From: Lacinutrix sp. WUR7
GTDB taxonomy: Bacteria; Bacteroidota; Bacteroidia; Flavobacteriales; Flavobacteriaceae
Length of the DNA stretch: 64,000 nt
Direction: 5' to 3'
Assembly: GCF_016864015.1 (NCBI RefSeq)
Contig: NZ_CP045067.1
Span: 3,048,001 to 3,112,000, forward strand
Below, piece after piece: positions 9,189 to 18,633 of this stretch. Each line of letters begins with the position of its first letter. The first letter of the stretch is position 1. The translations under genes were made by a program, and so were the position numbers. Under the pieces are notes generated by a model that did no database searches, was not told the origin of the DNA, and saw only the letters and a list, made by a program, of their open reading frames with translations.

Positions 9189-10522
9189 GTAGCTAAAACT
9201 TTTTGTTGTTTGGTTGTGTATTTTAAATACACTAAACTTCTAAACATTTGTAAAAAGGCAGTACATAAGGCAATGCCAAATACGCCAAAGTATTTCATTA
9301 AAATAATATCAAAAATTATATTTAAGATAACGGATGCAAATGAAATATAAGCCATAAAGGCATTTTTATTTATGCTAGTCAAAAATCGAACTATTATGTT
9401 TCCGCATATTGTAAATGGTAAACCTATTAAAAACATGCGTTGAATGTTAGCTACTGTTTTTGTGTCATTAGATGAAAATTCGTTTCGTTCAAAAAATAAT
9501 TGCACTATAAAATCCGAAAGAAAAATAAGTATAACACTTACTACTATTAAACCTAGAAATAGGCGTTTTAAAATATAGTATAAGGTTTTAAAAGCTTCTT
9601 CTTTATTGGTTAAAGCGAGTTTTGAAAAATAGGGAAGAAGTACGTTACCCAAAGCCATAACAATAATTGCTGTAAAAAAAGCAGGAATGCGTAAACCATA
9701 ATTTAATGCTGCTATAGAGCCAATAATTAGTTGTGCTGCAAAATACTGATCTGTAACAGAAATTAGTCCTGTTAAAAATCCAGAAGATATTTTTGCAGGG
9801 ACTTGTTTAAACATGGTTTGTGCGTGATAACCATAAAAATCTGGTGGTGCTATTTTTATTATTTTTTTCTTAATTGTTATAAACAGTAAAAATATAAATT
9901 GCAGAATACTACCAATAAGCATTCCTACAGCTAAAACTTTTTCTTGTAATTGTTCTTTAAAAAATAAAAGGCAAACTAACATTGCTATAGAAGTAAATAT
10001 AGGGTAGATGGATGCGTATTTAAAGTCATCATAAATATTTAGTAGGCCACTTAATAAAGATGCAAAACCCCAAAAAAGTATACAAGGTAACAAGTAGTAT
10101 AATTGTGTTTTTATTAAATGGTAGTATTCCGCTGTATGTCCTTTAAAAAAAGTTTCTAAAAAAACATCCGTAAATAAATAGGAAATGATAATAAATAATA
10201 TCGAAATAACTAAGGTTATAATAAAGCTAGTAGATTGAAAAGCACCAATGCGATTGGATGATTTTTTTTCAGCAATATAGTTAGGAATAAAAACCAATTT
10301 AAACGCAGTTAAAAAAACTTCATTAATAAACCCAGGGAGTAGGGCAGCTATAAAAAAAGTATCTAATAACTCCGATAGACCAAAAGAGCCAGCAACAATA
10401 ATTTCTTTATAAAAACCTAAACCTTTTACAAGAATGCTAATAATCGCTACAGTAATGACATTTATTATTGTAGGATTTTTTAATGCTTTTTTTATGTTCT
10501 CTATGTAGTTTGTTATTTTCAA
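9185..10522 (-). CDS. MurJ/Wzx-like polysaccharide flippase (MOP superfamily)
   Basis: 445 residues, about 12-14 hydrophobic segments. The N-terminal third has the MurJ/MviN-like pattern with GSFGLSELLDTFFIAALLPG. Transporters of this superfamily move lipid-linked precursors (lipid II or undecaprenyl-PP oligosaccharide) across the inner membrane. Its place beside a Wzy-like gene and glycosyltransferases argues for Wzx function on the surface polysaccharide rather than cell-wall synthesis, but MurJ function cannot be excluded. Confidence 0.82.
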   Translation of the reverse strand: MKITNYIENIKKALKNPTIINVITVAIISILVKGLGFYKEIIVAGSFGLSELLDTFFIAALLPGFINEVFLTAFKLVFIPNYIAEKKSSNRIGAFQSTSFIITLVISILFIIISYLFTDVFLETFFKGHTAEYYHLIKTQLYYLLPCILFWGFASLLSGLLNIYDDFKYASIYPIFTSIAMLVCLLFFKEQLQEKVLAVGMLIGSILQFIFLLFITIKKKIIKIAPPDFYGYHAQTMFKQVPAKISSGFLTGLISVTDQYFAAQLIIGSIAALNYGLRIPAFFTAIIVMALGNVLLPYFSKLALTNKEEAFKTLYYILKRLFLGLIVVSVILIFLSDFIVQLFFERNEFSSNDTKTVANIQRMFLIGLPFTICGNIIVRFLTSINKNAFMAYISFASVILNIIFDIILMKYFGVFGIALCTAFLQMFRSLVYLKYTTKQQKVLAT

Positions 10523-10528
10523 AAGGTT

Positions 10529-11476
10529 TTATAGTAGTTTTTTAAGGGGCCAAGCTATTGTAAAGCAAATGGATAATGTTTTGCTTTTAATTGCCTTTTG
10601 GTAATCTTTTAAATTAAATTCTAAATATCGCGAAGCTCTTGATAACGTGTAAACACGCTTAATAAAGAGTTTTGGGTTTTTTAAAAGATAGTCTTGGTAG
10701 AACCAGTTTAATACACTTAAAGAATATATGGCCATACCAAATGCATCCTTTTCGTGATTTTGAATGGAAATTGCATTTTTAGTATCTAAATAATAGGTTC
10801 TGAGTTTTTGGTTTATATATTTTGTTTTAAATCCTTGCTTGGCTATAAATTCCCAAATAATTCCTTCTGGAATATAACCACGAGAAAAAATAGCATTATT
10901 TAATTGAATATTTTTTAAAATTTCTGTTTTTACAAACCCCCATTTTTCTAATGATTTTGGGTGTTCCATTTGCTGTTGAAATGTATTACTATAAAGTGGA
11001 GATGATTTAAAGGGCTCACCAACTAAATTGCCAAATTGGTCATTACATAAACAGGTGACACCACTTATGGTTTTTTGTTTTTCTAAAGGTATAGAATCGT
11101 ATTCTTGCTTAAAAACTTGTAGTGCGTCTGCGGTACATTCATCATCTGAATCAAAAGGTAAAATGAATCTACCTTTTGCAACTTGTATCACTTGCATAAA
11201 ACAAGCCATTTTATGTTTATTTGTTTTGTTGTTTATATAGTTTACCGGAAACGTAGCCGTTTTTATTAGTTCTAATGCAACTTCATGTGAATTGTCTTTA
11301 GAGCCATCATTTATTAAAACCAACTCAAAATCTTTAAAAGTTTGTTCGTTTAAAGATTTAAAAACGCGTTCAAGAGTATCTGCTCTATTATAAACAGGAG
11401 TAAATACTGTAAAAGTATAACCAAAATTTGCGGTTTCTTGTTCTTTATATGTAGGTAATAAATTAACTAATTTCAT
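10529..11476 (-). CDS. Glycosyltransferase family 2 protein
   Basis: 315 residues. The GT-A nucleotide-binding domain begins FTVFTPVYNRADTLERVF, continues with LVLINDGSKDNS, and has the metal-binding acidic motif FDSDDE near residue 114. It is an inverting glycosyltransferase, probably for one residue of the polysaccharide repeat. It is separated from the flanking operon genes by only 1-6 bases. Confidence 0.92.
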   Translation of the reverse strand: MKLVNLLPTYKEQETANFGYTFTVFTPVYNRADTLERVFKSLNEQTFKDFELVLINDGSKDNSHEVALELIKTATFPVNYINNKTNKHKMACFMQVIQVAKGRFILPFDSDDECTADALQVFKQEYDSIPLEKQKTISGVTCLCNDQFGNLVGEPFKSSPLYSNTFQQQMEHPKSLEKWGFVKTEILKNIQLNNAIFSRGYIPEGIIWEFIAKQGFKTKYINQKLRTYYLDTKNAISIQNHEKDAFGMAIYSLSVLNWFYQDYLLKNPKLFIKRVYTLSRASRYLEFNLKDYQKAIKSKTLSICFTIAWPLKKLL

Positions 11477-11477
11477 T

Positions 11478-12611
11478 TTATTGTGAAAATTTATAAATTA
11501 ACTCTCTCCATTTATTTGCTATAAATTCGGCTTCAAATATTGTTGTGCTTTCTATTGCTTTATCTTTAAATTGAATTTGTAAATCGGTATTATGTATTAA
11601 TAAGGATAGTTTTTTTTCTAAAAGTAATTGATCTTTTACAGGAATTAAAAAACCATTTTCCCCATGATTAATTATCTCTGATGGTCCAGAAGGGCAATTA
11701 GTTGCTATACAAGATAAACCATAATACATCGCCTCAATTAATGCATTTGGAAACCCTTCGTAATTGGAAGGTAGCACAAATATTTTTGCACTGTTGTAGT
11801 ACTTAGAAATATCTTTTACATTTCCAATAAAAATAACACTTTCGTTTAAGTCTAAAGTATTTACAAGTTTTTTGTAAAAATTATGCTTATCGCCTGCACC
11901 TATTAATAAAAGTTTCCATTTACCTCTTTCTATGTTGGCAAAAGCACGAATTAATAATTCTTGATTTTTTTGTTCATCCAATCGGCCAACACAAATTATT
12001 TGGTTTTTTTTGGTGGTTTGTAAATTTCTTTGTTCTACTAATTCTTCAGCTAAAGGGTTATTAATTATTTTGATTTTATCCTCTTTAATAAATTTAGTGA
12101 AATAATTTTTTATGTCTAAGGTTTGTATCACTAACACATCGGTTTGAGGGTAAATAATTCGTCTTATTTTTATCCAAAAGTTGCTAATATCACTAAATTG
12201 TGGATGAATACGTTCACTAATAATAGAAGGTATTCTAAGCAACTTGGCTATTATAACACTATAAATATTTGCTATTGTTGTAAAGCCAATAACAACATCT
12301 ATATTTTCTTTTAAGATTACTTTTTTACTCCTGCCAAATAAAGTAAAGTGATTTGTTATAGACTGAAAAAAAGAAGGATTACTAGTGTATATGTCTTTAC
12401 AGAACACTACTTGTATTTTAGGATTTAAGGTATAAAATGGTTTGCATTTGTATAAAACCACAATAAGTACATCAAATTCTTTAATTAATTGATTAGATAG
12501 TGTAGTAACTACACGCTCTGCACCTCCAGCCTTAAGACTAGGTATTATAAAAGCAATTTTCTTTCTTTTCAAGAAATTCTTGATTGTAGTATTAGGTGTA
12601 TAAAAAAACAC
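11478..12611 (-). CDS. Glycosyltransferase family 4 protein, first visible gene of the polysaccharide operon
   Basis: 377 residues. After about 16 leader residues comes IAFIIPSLKAGGAERVVTTL, then VGRLDEQKNQELLIRAF and EGFPNALIEAMYYGLSCIAT, all GT4 hallmarks. The chosen ATG at 12611 is the only one upstream of the first beta strand. It is the first gene of the minus-strand run; a 384-base gene-free region lies upstream and should carry the operon promoter, though no strong TANNTTTG match was found on this strand. Confidence 0.92.
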   Translation of the reverse strand: MFFYTPNTTIKNFLKRKKIAFIIPSLKAGGAERVVTTLSNQLIKEFDVLIVVLYKCKPFYTLNPKIQVVFCKDIYTSNPSFFQSITNHFTLFGRSKKVILKENIDVVIGFTTIANIYSVIIAKLLRIPSIISERIHPQFSDISNFWIKIRRIIYPQTDVLVIQTLDIKNYFTKFIKEDKIKIINNPLAEELVEQRNLQTTKKNQIICVGRLDEQKNQELLIRAFANIERGKWKLLLIGAGDKHNFYKKLVNTLDLNESVIFIGNVKDISKYYNSAKIFVLPSNYEGFPNALIEAMYYGLSCIATNCPSGPSEIINHGENGFLIPVKDQLLLEKKLSLLIHNTDLQIQFKDKAIESTTIFEAEFIANKWRELIYKFSQ

Positions 12612-12995
12612 CTAATTCATGATTAATAGCTCAATAAAAATAGTGTTTTTTTTAGATTCACGGACTAATACTAGACATATATTAGATGAAATACCTCTTT
12701 TGCATTTAAAGTGTATAGTTCTATTTTGTATATGTAGATAATCCATTTATTAAGTTTTTTTTCTTTTAAAAAATCCAATCCGCTATTTGATGCGTATATA
12801 CAATAATTTGCATTTCAAAAAGGTACTGTAACCAATTGATTTAGTATTGGTTAAGAGTAAATAAACGCCTACAAATCATCAATTTTGTAGCTTAAAGACT
12901 ACAAAAAATATGTATTTCATCGAATAAATTGGAAGTTTGACTGATAAAAGAAATGAAATTATAAATTAGCAACAGATTAATAGCAAAACCCTAAA
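12612..12995. other. Gene-free divergent intergenic region
   Basis: 384 bases between the polysaccharide operon (minus) and the T9SS cargo gene (plus). Very AT-rich. The only ORF of note is a 40-codon plus-strand reading from 12619, rich in unrelated hydrophobic and basic codons and lacking a plausible product. It should hold two divergent promoters. I found only a weak -7-like GAAGTTTG at 12932-12939 for the plus-strand gene. Confidence 0.5.
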
Positions 12996-14513
12996 ATGAA
13001 GAAAAATCGATTTAAAAAGTTTCTGCATAGCAGAAATTTAGCCAAAGCATCATTGTTTACTTTTTTAGCATTTAATACAAATGTAAACTCTCAAAATTAT
13101 CCAAATCAAGTTTTACTTTCTACTGTAAATTATCAATCGTACGAAGCACCTACTGGAGAATTTCCTGAATATTTAGAACCTTTTACCGAGAATTTATCCG
13201 GAAGTAAGATTACTAGAATTAGTGATAAAAACGTTTTTGGTACAACCTCACAAAGAATAAGGCATAATTACGCAAAAGATCAAACATGGAACTCTAACGG
13301 ATCATTAATTAAGTTAGCTGGTTATCCTGCCGCTATACTAGATGGAGAGACTTTTGATTTTTTGTATTGGAGAGATATTCCATCTTATGGAAGATGGGCA
13401 AATACAGAACCTAATTATATGTATGGAACTCCTGGAAATCAATTTGTTAAATTTAATGTGCTTGATAATACAAGAGTAACTTTAAAAACTTTTAGTGAAT
13501 ATTCTAGTCTGGATTTTGGTTATGGAGAAGGAAATCAATCTAACGATGATAAATACGTTGGTTTAATTGGTCAGAACGGAAGTGATAAAACATTAATTGT
13601 TTATAATATAGAAACAGATCAAATTGTTGGAACAAAAAATATTGGTACTACAGGAGATTTAGATTGGTTTTCTGTTTCGCAATTAGGTGGATATGCGGTA
13701 GCAATGTGGAAACCAAACGGATCTGGAGCTACGGAAGGGATTAAAACTTATAATCTTGACTTTACAAACGAAAAACATATTCATGATCATACCGAACATG
13801 CGGATTTAGGCATAGATGCAGATGGAAATGAAGTTTTAGTATCTTATAATGGTCCTGATGGATGGAATCAAGGGTCTTATATTTATTCTGCACGTTTAGA
13901 TGGAGGAGGAGTTAGACAATTATATCAATATAGTGGCGGAATCTGGGGAGGACATATTAGTTGTAGAAATACAGATAGACCAGGTTGGGCTTATATAAGT
14001 GAACAGTGTTGTACGGATCATGATGTGGCTTCTAGAGAAATATTTGCAATAAAATTAGATGATTCGGGGATTATTGAACGCTATACAAAACACAATAACG
14101 ATGTTTCTCCTGGAAATGGACATTCAACTATGGCTGTTCCAAATAGAGATGGTACAAAAATACTTTTTGCTAGTAATTGGGATGATAGTAATATTATGTC
14201 AGATCCTAATCCTCCAGCTTGGATTTTAGAATATCCACAAGAAAATTTAAGTGTTGATGACAATGTACTTGTAAATGCCTTGAATATATATCCAAATCCA
14301 ACAAGTGATATTATTAATATTAAGGTTTCTGGACAAAATAATCTTATTTCTGAATTGCAATTGAATGACAGTCTTGGAAGAGTTTTATTAAACCAAGCAG
14401 TTGATAATAAAAGTTCATTTGTGTTAGATGTATCTTCATATCCTAGTGGGATGTATTTCCTATCTGTAATGGTGGATGGAAAAAAACAAATAAAAAAAAT
14501 TATTAGGGAATAA
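12996..14513 (+). CDS. Secreted T9SS cargo protein, beta-propeller-like, function unknown
   Basis: 505 residues. A basic N-terminus and hydrophobic stretch (about 17-33) ending in NVNSQN gives a signal peptide. The C-terminal 75 residues contain LNIYPNPTSDIINI, the start of the type A sorting domain recognised by the T9SS, ending KKIIRE. The middle has repeated Trp/Gly/Asp-rich strands and AVPNRDGTKILFASNWDD, which resembles a PD40/TolB-type propeller blade. Two adjacent Cys (EQCCTDHD) lie mid-protein. No catalytic motif was recognised; an oligogalacturonate-lyase-like propeller is one possibility. It stands alone, with a terminator 60 bases downstream. Confidence 0.88.
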   Translation: MKKNRFKKFLHSRNLAKASLFTFLAFNTNVNSQNYPNQVLLSTVNYQSYEAPTGEFPEYLEPFTENLSGSKITRISDKNVFGTTSQRIRHNYAKDQTWNSNGSLIKLAGYPAAILDGETFDFLYWRDIPSYGRWANTEPNYMYGTPGNQFVKFNVLDNTRVTLKTFSEYSSLDFGYGEGNQSNDDKYVGLIGQNGSDKTLIVYNIETDQIVGTKNIGTTGDLDWFSVSQLGGYAVAMWKPNGSGATEGIKTYNLDFTNEKHIHDHTEHADLGIDADGNEVLVSYNGPDGWNQGSYIYSARLDGGGVRQLYQYSGGIWGGHISCRNTDRPGWAYISEQCCTDHDVASREIFAIKLDDSGIIERYTKHNNDVSPGNGHSTMAVPNRDGTKILFASNWDDSNIMSDPNPPAWILEYPQENLSVDDNVLVNALNIYPNPTSDIINIKVSGQNNLISELQLNDSLGRVLLNQAVDNKSSFVLDVSSYPSGMYFLSVMVDGKKQIKKIIRE

Positions 14514-14572
14514 AACAAAAACACTGGTTAAGGCAGTATAATTGAGATAGATTATACTAGGATTAAAACAAT

Positions 14573-14608
14573 AAAACCTGAACAATAATATTATTGTTCA
14601 GGTTTTTT
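14573..14608. terminator. Bidirectional intrinsic terminator
   Basis: Perfect stem: AACCTGAACAATAA pairs with TTATTGTTCAGGTT around a two-base centre, with a T run on the plus strand and an A run at the 5' side. It lies between convergent genes (T9SS cargo, plus; methyltransferase, minus) and can serve both. Confidence 0.88.
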
Positions 14609-14636
14609 GTTGTTAAAACAAAACTTTAGTTATTTA

Positions 14637-15371
14637 TTATTTTCTAACTATATATAAATAAGTAGCAGATAATTTTAAAGAATTACCAGCCTTAATAATA
14701 GGTATAAAACGATTTCCGTGACCAACATAAAAAGGTAATCCAACAACATCTGCAACTTTTAAGTCCAACGATTTAATTAAGTTTACCCATGATTTAAATC
14801 CGAAAGCTTTAAATTCTTGCCATTGGTTAGTGCTAACTCCATGAATATCTAAGGGCTTAAGACTTGCGATATTTAAAAAGGATTGAAAGAATTTCCAATA
14901 CCGGCTTGGCATGGTATGTAACATAACACCATCCTCTTTTAAAACACGTTTGCATTCTCTTAAACATTGACGAACATCTGGAATGTGTTCCAGCATATTA
15001 CTTGAAAAAATGAGATCAAAAGTATTGTCATCAAATTGTGACAAATCTTGAGCATCACAAATTTTATATTCAACGTTATCCGTATTTTGTCTGTCAAGAA
15101 TTGCCATATCTAGCCAATCATAACTTTTTTCATCTAAATCGGTACAGATTAATTTTTCACAATGTTTTAATACGTGAATACTTTGTCCTCCATTTCCAGC
15201 ACCTAACTCTAATGCTAGTTTAAATTTATTTTCAGGAAATAAGGAAAAAATAATTTCACTTTCTTTTCGACGAACAAAGTTATGCCAATCTTTAGGATCT
15301 GATTTGTATTTATTAATTTCATCAGAGCTAAACATAAAAGCTTTACTAGGTTTCATGGTATTTTGCGACAT
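14637..15371 (-). CDS. Class I SAM-dependent methyltransferase
   Basis: 244 residues. Motif I LALELGAGNGGQSIHVL near 52-68, an acidic turn LICTDLDE after it, the post-I segment CDAQDLSQFDDNTFDLIFSSNMLEHI, and GVMLHTMPSRYWKF make a Methyltransf_11/25-type fold. The substrate is unknown. The gene is solitary and close to the polysaccharide locus; methylation of a glycan or small molecule would fit but is inference. A -7-like element lies 34 bases upstream. Confidence 0.85.
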   Translation of the reverse strand: MSQNTMKPSKAFMFSSDEINKYKSDPKDWHNFVRRKESEIIFSLFPENKFKLALELGAGNGGQSIHVLKHCEKLICTDLDEKSYDWLDMAILDRQNTDNVEYKICDAQDLSQFDDNTFDLIFSSNMLEHIPDVRQCLRECKRVLKEDGVMLHTMPSRYWKFFQSFLNIASLKPLDIHGVSTNQWQEFKAFGFKSWVNLIKSLDLKVADVVGLPFYVGHGNRFIPIIKAGNSLKLSATYLYIVRK

Positions 15372-15716
15372 TTTTTCATTAAGATTTAAAGATTAATAGC
15401 TAAACAAATATAAGTATAAAAAATGTATTTGTTGTTTACAAAAATTATCGTTAATCTTTGATTTAATAGAGTTTAACAGCACATAAATCATGTTTTATCG
15501 CAAGGACTAGAAGTGATAAATTCCTTACAGATAGAAGTGAAAGAAACAGGAGTTATAATCTATAATTTAAAGAAAAGTAGTAAAATTAATCTTTGAATTC
15601 GTCCACATTAAACAAGTATAGAATAAGAAAACACATGTTTTTTTGATGGAGTTTATTATGAAAACTTAAGCAGTATTTTAAATTTATTAATAAACGGTTT
15701 ATTTATTTTTAATGCC
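15372..15716. other. Gene-free intergenic region
   Basis: 345 bases upstream of the methyltransferase and downstream of the 122-residue minus-strand gene. AT-rich, no ORF of credible length, no tRNA-like arms. Apart from the -7 candidate at 15405-15412, nothing recognisable is seen. Confidence 0.5.
15405..15412 (-). promoter_or_regulatory. Candidate -7 element (TATATTTG on minus strand)
   Basis: The plus-strand bases CAAATATA are the exact complement of the Bacteroidota consensus TANNTTTG, 34 bases upstream of the methyltransferase start at 15371. No TTG was found at the expected -33 spacing, so this is tentative. Confidence 0.35.
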
Positions 15717-16085
15717 TTACCATTTGATATTTTGAAGCGTAGCAATACTATCACAATTTTCTACTGTAAGTATTACTTCTTTATCGTCAATATAGCTTTC
15801 AATAGTATAAATACCACAAGGTTTTTGTCTGGTGTTACTCATGCTAAAATCTACATCTCCTTTTAAAAGCGCATTTTTAATCGTTGCGCTATCTACTTTT
15901 CTATCCGAAATAAGTAAATCCACGGTATCGCTATACAGTAGCGTCTTTGTGTTTATGTTTTTTATCACTCTAGCCTCGGGACCATAGGCACAAGAAGCCT
16001 TTTTTCCGTTTAAAAAGAAAGCTAGAATTACTAAACCTATAGAGAAACCTCCAAGGTAAAAGCCAATACGTTGTATTAATTTCAC
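15717..16085 (-). CDS. Small membrane-anchored protein, possibly DUF4258
   Basis: 122 residues. One N-terminal membrane segment (about 8-25) precedes a small domain containing ISDRKVDSATIKNALLKGDV, a pattern resembling DUF4258, and two Cys (residues 32 and 90, approximately). It is three bases downstream of alanine dehydrogenase on the same strand and probably co-transcribed. Function unknown; the DUF assignment is a tentative recognition. Confidence 0.7.
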   Translation of the reverse strand: MKLIQRIGFYLGGFSIGLVILAFFLNGKKASCAYGPEARVIKNINTKTLLYSDTVDLLISDRKVDSATIKNALLKGDVDFSMSNTRQKPCGIYTIESYIDDKEVILTVENCDSIATLQNIKW

Positions 16086-16088
16086 AAT

Positions 16089-17288
16089 TTAAAAAATAAG
16101 TAAGTTGATATCGCTGTGTTTTAAATCGAACCATTCACCAACAGATTTGTTAGTTAATATTCCGTGGTAAAAGTACAACCCATTTTTTAAACCTTTGTCA
16201 AATCTTAAAGAATTTTCTAAACCACCATCTTCGGCAATTTTTAAAAGATAAGGGGTAAACATATTGCTTATAGAAATAGAGGCTGTTCTAGCAAATCGAG
16301 CAGGAATATTAGGAACACAATAATGTATTACACCATGTTTAATAAAAGTGGGGTGTTTATGCGAAGTAACCTCACTGCTTTCTATACATCCTCCCATATC
16401 TATACTAACATCTATAATAACAGCACCAGATTTCATGTTTCCAACCATAGCATCTGTAACAATAATTGGGGCTCTATTTTTTCCTCTAACTGCACCAATA
16501 GCAACATCACACCTTTTTAAAGCTTTTGCTAAGTTTTTTGGTTGTAGCGTAGAAGTATAAATAGTCATTCCTAAGTTGGTTTGCATTCTACGTAATTTGG
16601 TAATAGAATTATCAAACACTTTTACGTTTGCACCTAGTCCGATAGCACTTCTAGCAGCAAATTCACCAACAGTTCCAGCACCAATAATAACCACTTCTAT
16701 TGGAGGAACACCACTAATATTACCAAACATTAATCCGTTACCTTCATTAACATTGCTTAGTAATTCGGAAGCAATAAGCACCGCTGAAGTTCCTGCAATT
16801 TCACTTAAAGATCGAACGGCAGGATAAGAACCATCTTCATCTCTAATAAATTCGAAAGCAAGCGCAGTAATACGTTTACTAGCTAAGGTTTCAAAATACT
16901 TTTTGTTTTGTGTTTTTAATTGTAGCGCAGAGATTAATATGCTTTGCGGATTTATTAAATTTATTTGATCTAGAGTAGGAGGCTCTACTTTTAAAACTAT
17001 TGGGCAACCATACACTTTTGCGGTATCGTTAGTGATTTTAGCACCAGCTTCACTATAATTTTTATCGCTAAATTTTGCACCTTCACCAGCTCCAGTTTCC
17101 ATTAAAACGCGATGACCATTACTAACAAGAGCAGAAACGGCATCTGGAGTTAAGCAAACACGCTTTTCTTGAAAAGCAGTTTCTTTTGGTATACCTATAA
17201 AAAGGTTTCCTTTTTGTTTGAAAATCTCAAGTGTTTCCTCTTGTGGAAGTAATTGTTGCTTAGTAAAAGGAGATAGTGGTTTAGACAT
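16089..17288 (-). CDS. ald: Alanine dehydrogenase
   Basis: 399 residues of the AlaDh/PNT superfamily. The N-terminal domain has GIPKETAFQEKRVCLTPDAV, and the NAD-binding Rossmann motif is VVIIGAGTVGEFAARSAIGLGANVKVFD. The central IIVTDAMVGNMKSGAVIIDVS and C-terminal VPNIPARFARTAS match alanine dehydrogenase rather than a split transhydrogenase alpha subunit. It catalyses reversible NAD-dependent deamination of L-alanine to pyruvate. The first 25 residues are a flavobacterial N-terminal extension. Confidence 0.9.
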   Translation of the reverse strand: MSKPLSPFTKQQLLPQEETLEIFKQKGNLFIGIPKETAFQEKRVCLTPDAVSALVSNGHRVLMETGAGEGAKFSDKNYSEAGAKITNDTAKVYGCPIVLKVEPPTLDQINLINPQSILISALQLKTQNKKYFETLASKRITALAFEFIRDEDGSYPAVRSLSEIAGTSAVLIASELLSNVNEGNGLMFGNISGVPPIEVVIIGAGTVGEFAARSAIGLGANVKVFDNSITKLRRMQTNLGMTIYTSTLQPKNLAKALKRCDVAIGAVRGKNRAPIIVTDAMVGNMKSGAVIIDVSIDMGGCIESSEVTSHKHPTFIKHGVIHYCVPNIPARFARTASISISNMFTPYLLKIAEDGGLENSLRFDKGLKNGLYFYHGILTNKSVGEWFDLKHSDINLLIF

Positions 17289-17405
17289 ATATGGACCAAT
17301 TTATTGGTAAGTCAAATTACGAATAATTTTAATTTATATAAAAATTAAAAATTAAAAGATTTATGTAGAAAATTTCCTCTATTTTTTGTATTATTATATG
17401 TAGAT

Positions 17406-18029
17406 ATGAAAAACCTTTTAAAAAATATAAAAGAACTAAAAACCAAAGATGTAGTTATTGCTTTGGTGATTTTGGCTTTGCCGTTTTTGTTTTATATATA
17501 TAAACTTGCTCCAGATACTACGGTATGGGATACTGGTTGGTTTGTTTTAGATTCAAATGGTTTTGGTAATGTTAGAGTTTATTTTTGGTTATTAAATACT
17601 AAGTTGATGTTGATTATTAGTTTATCTATTTGGTTTATAACAAATAAACACTGGTGGAGAAATGCCATTTTGGTTCCGTTGGTAATTGAAATTAATAAAA
17701 TAATAAGTATTATTAATCCCGATATATATAGTGTTGATGTTTGGGAGTTTTATAAAAGCCTTCCAATTATATTTCCGGTCGTATTATTTTTGATTTATTT
17801 TTTGATTAAAGTTAAATATTATTCTAATTCTGAAATACTTTTAACAGATGTTGATGAAGAAATAGATGATTTAATAAATAAAGAATATTTATTAAAAAAA
17901 GAGAAATTAGATGTTGTTAAAAATCATTTTTTTAAGATTAAAAACAACAAAAAAGAGTTAAGTAAAAAGGATTATTTGCAGTCGTTAGTTAACTTGAAAA
18001 AAGAATTCTTAAATATTAAAGATGATTAA
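17406..18029 (+). CDS. Four-TM membrane protein of unknown family (paralogue 1 of 3)
   Basis: 207 residues, about four hydrophobic segments (near 17-33, 62-80, 88-104, 118-134), then a Lys/Glu-rich cytoplasmic-type tail. It shares a clear signature with the next gene and with 19214-19765: a Trp-containing extracytoplasmic loop (VWDTGWFVLDS), K-x-x-L...SIWFIT, a Trp pair and ILVP. Its tail motif KKDYLQSLVNLKKEF recurs as KKEYLIQLIKLRDDY in paralogue 2. The end overlaps the next start by 8 bases. No known family was recognised. Confidence 0.82.
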   Translation: MKNLLKNIKELKTKDVVIALVILALPFLFYIYKLAPDTTVWDTGWFVLDSNGFGNVRVYFWLLNTKLMLIISLSIWFITNKHWWRNAILVPLVIEINKIISIINPDIYSVDVWEFYKSLPIIFPVVLFLIYFLIKVKYYSNSEILLTDVDEEIDDLINKEYLLKKEKLDVVKNHFFKIKNNKKELSKKDYLQSLVNLKKEFLNIKDD

Positions 18030-18630
18030 TAAAACTGTAAATTTTAAAAGAGATTTAGTTATAGTGTTTTTAATTGTGTTTATTCCAATTTTATTTTTTA
18101 CTTATGCCTTAATTCCAGAAAAAAGTAATATAACTATTTTAGGTTTTAATATTGATGCTGGATACTTTGAAGATATAACCGCTTTTTTTTGGAGTTTCTT
18201 TTGTCAAATATTATTAGTAAGCTTATTTAGTATATGGTTTATTACTTGTAAGTATTTGTGGAGATATACTTTATTAATACCAATTATTCTATACATTAAT
18301 AATTCAATTAAAGTCTTGTATGATAGAGTGAATGTTGATGTGAATTATTTAGTAGTTGGAATTGTAGCTTTATTCTTTTTAATCTTTGTTTTTTATATTT
18401 CAAATAAAACAAACTACTACGCAACATCTTTAAGTCTTAATAAACAAATTGATGAAGAAATTAATTTGCTAATGAAACAGGTTTCAACGTATAAAAAGGA
18501 AGATTATAAAGAGTTTAAAAAAAAGCTAATCACATTAAGAAAGCAAAAAGGGAATTTGGATAAAAAAGAGTATTTAATTCAGTTGATTAAATTACGAGAT
18601 GATTATACATTAGGTAAGCAAAAGGAATAA
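18022..18630 (+). CDS. Four-TM membrane protein of unknown family (paralogue 2 of 3)
   Basis: 202 residues. Same layout as the upstream gene: four hydrophobic segments, the core SIWFITCKYLWRYTLLIPII, and a charged C-terminal helix ending in a KK-x-YL-x-x-LIKLR motif. The 8-base overlap with the upstream gene implies coupled translation. It ends three bases from the convergent HTH gene. The paralogues are quite diverged, so the duplication is not recent. Function unknown. Confidence 0.82.
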   Translation: MINKTVNFKRDLVIVFLIVFIPILFFTYALIPEKSNITILGFNIDAGYFEDITAFFWSFFCQILLVSLFSIWFITCKYLWRYTLLIPIILYINNSIKVLYDRVNVDVNYLVVGIVALFFLIFVFYISNKTNYYATSLSLNKQIDEEINLLMKQVSTYKKEDYKEFKKKLITLRKQKGNLDKKEYLIQLIKLRDDYTLGKQKE

Positions 18631-18633
18631 CTT

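Noticed and set aside
12619-12741. 40-codon plus-strand ORF in the divergent gap
   Set aside because: No signal peptide, no regular codon bias, and it lies where two promoters are expected.
14081-14524. 147-codon minus-strand frame opposite the T9SS cargo gene
   Set aside because: Shadow of the sorting-domain region; no start context and no family pattern.
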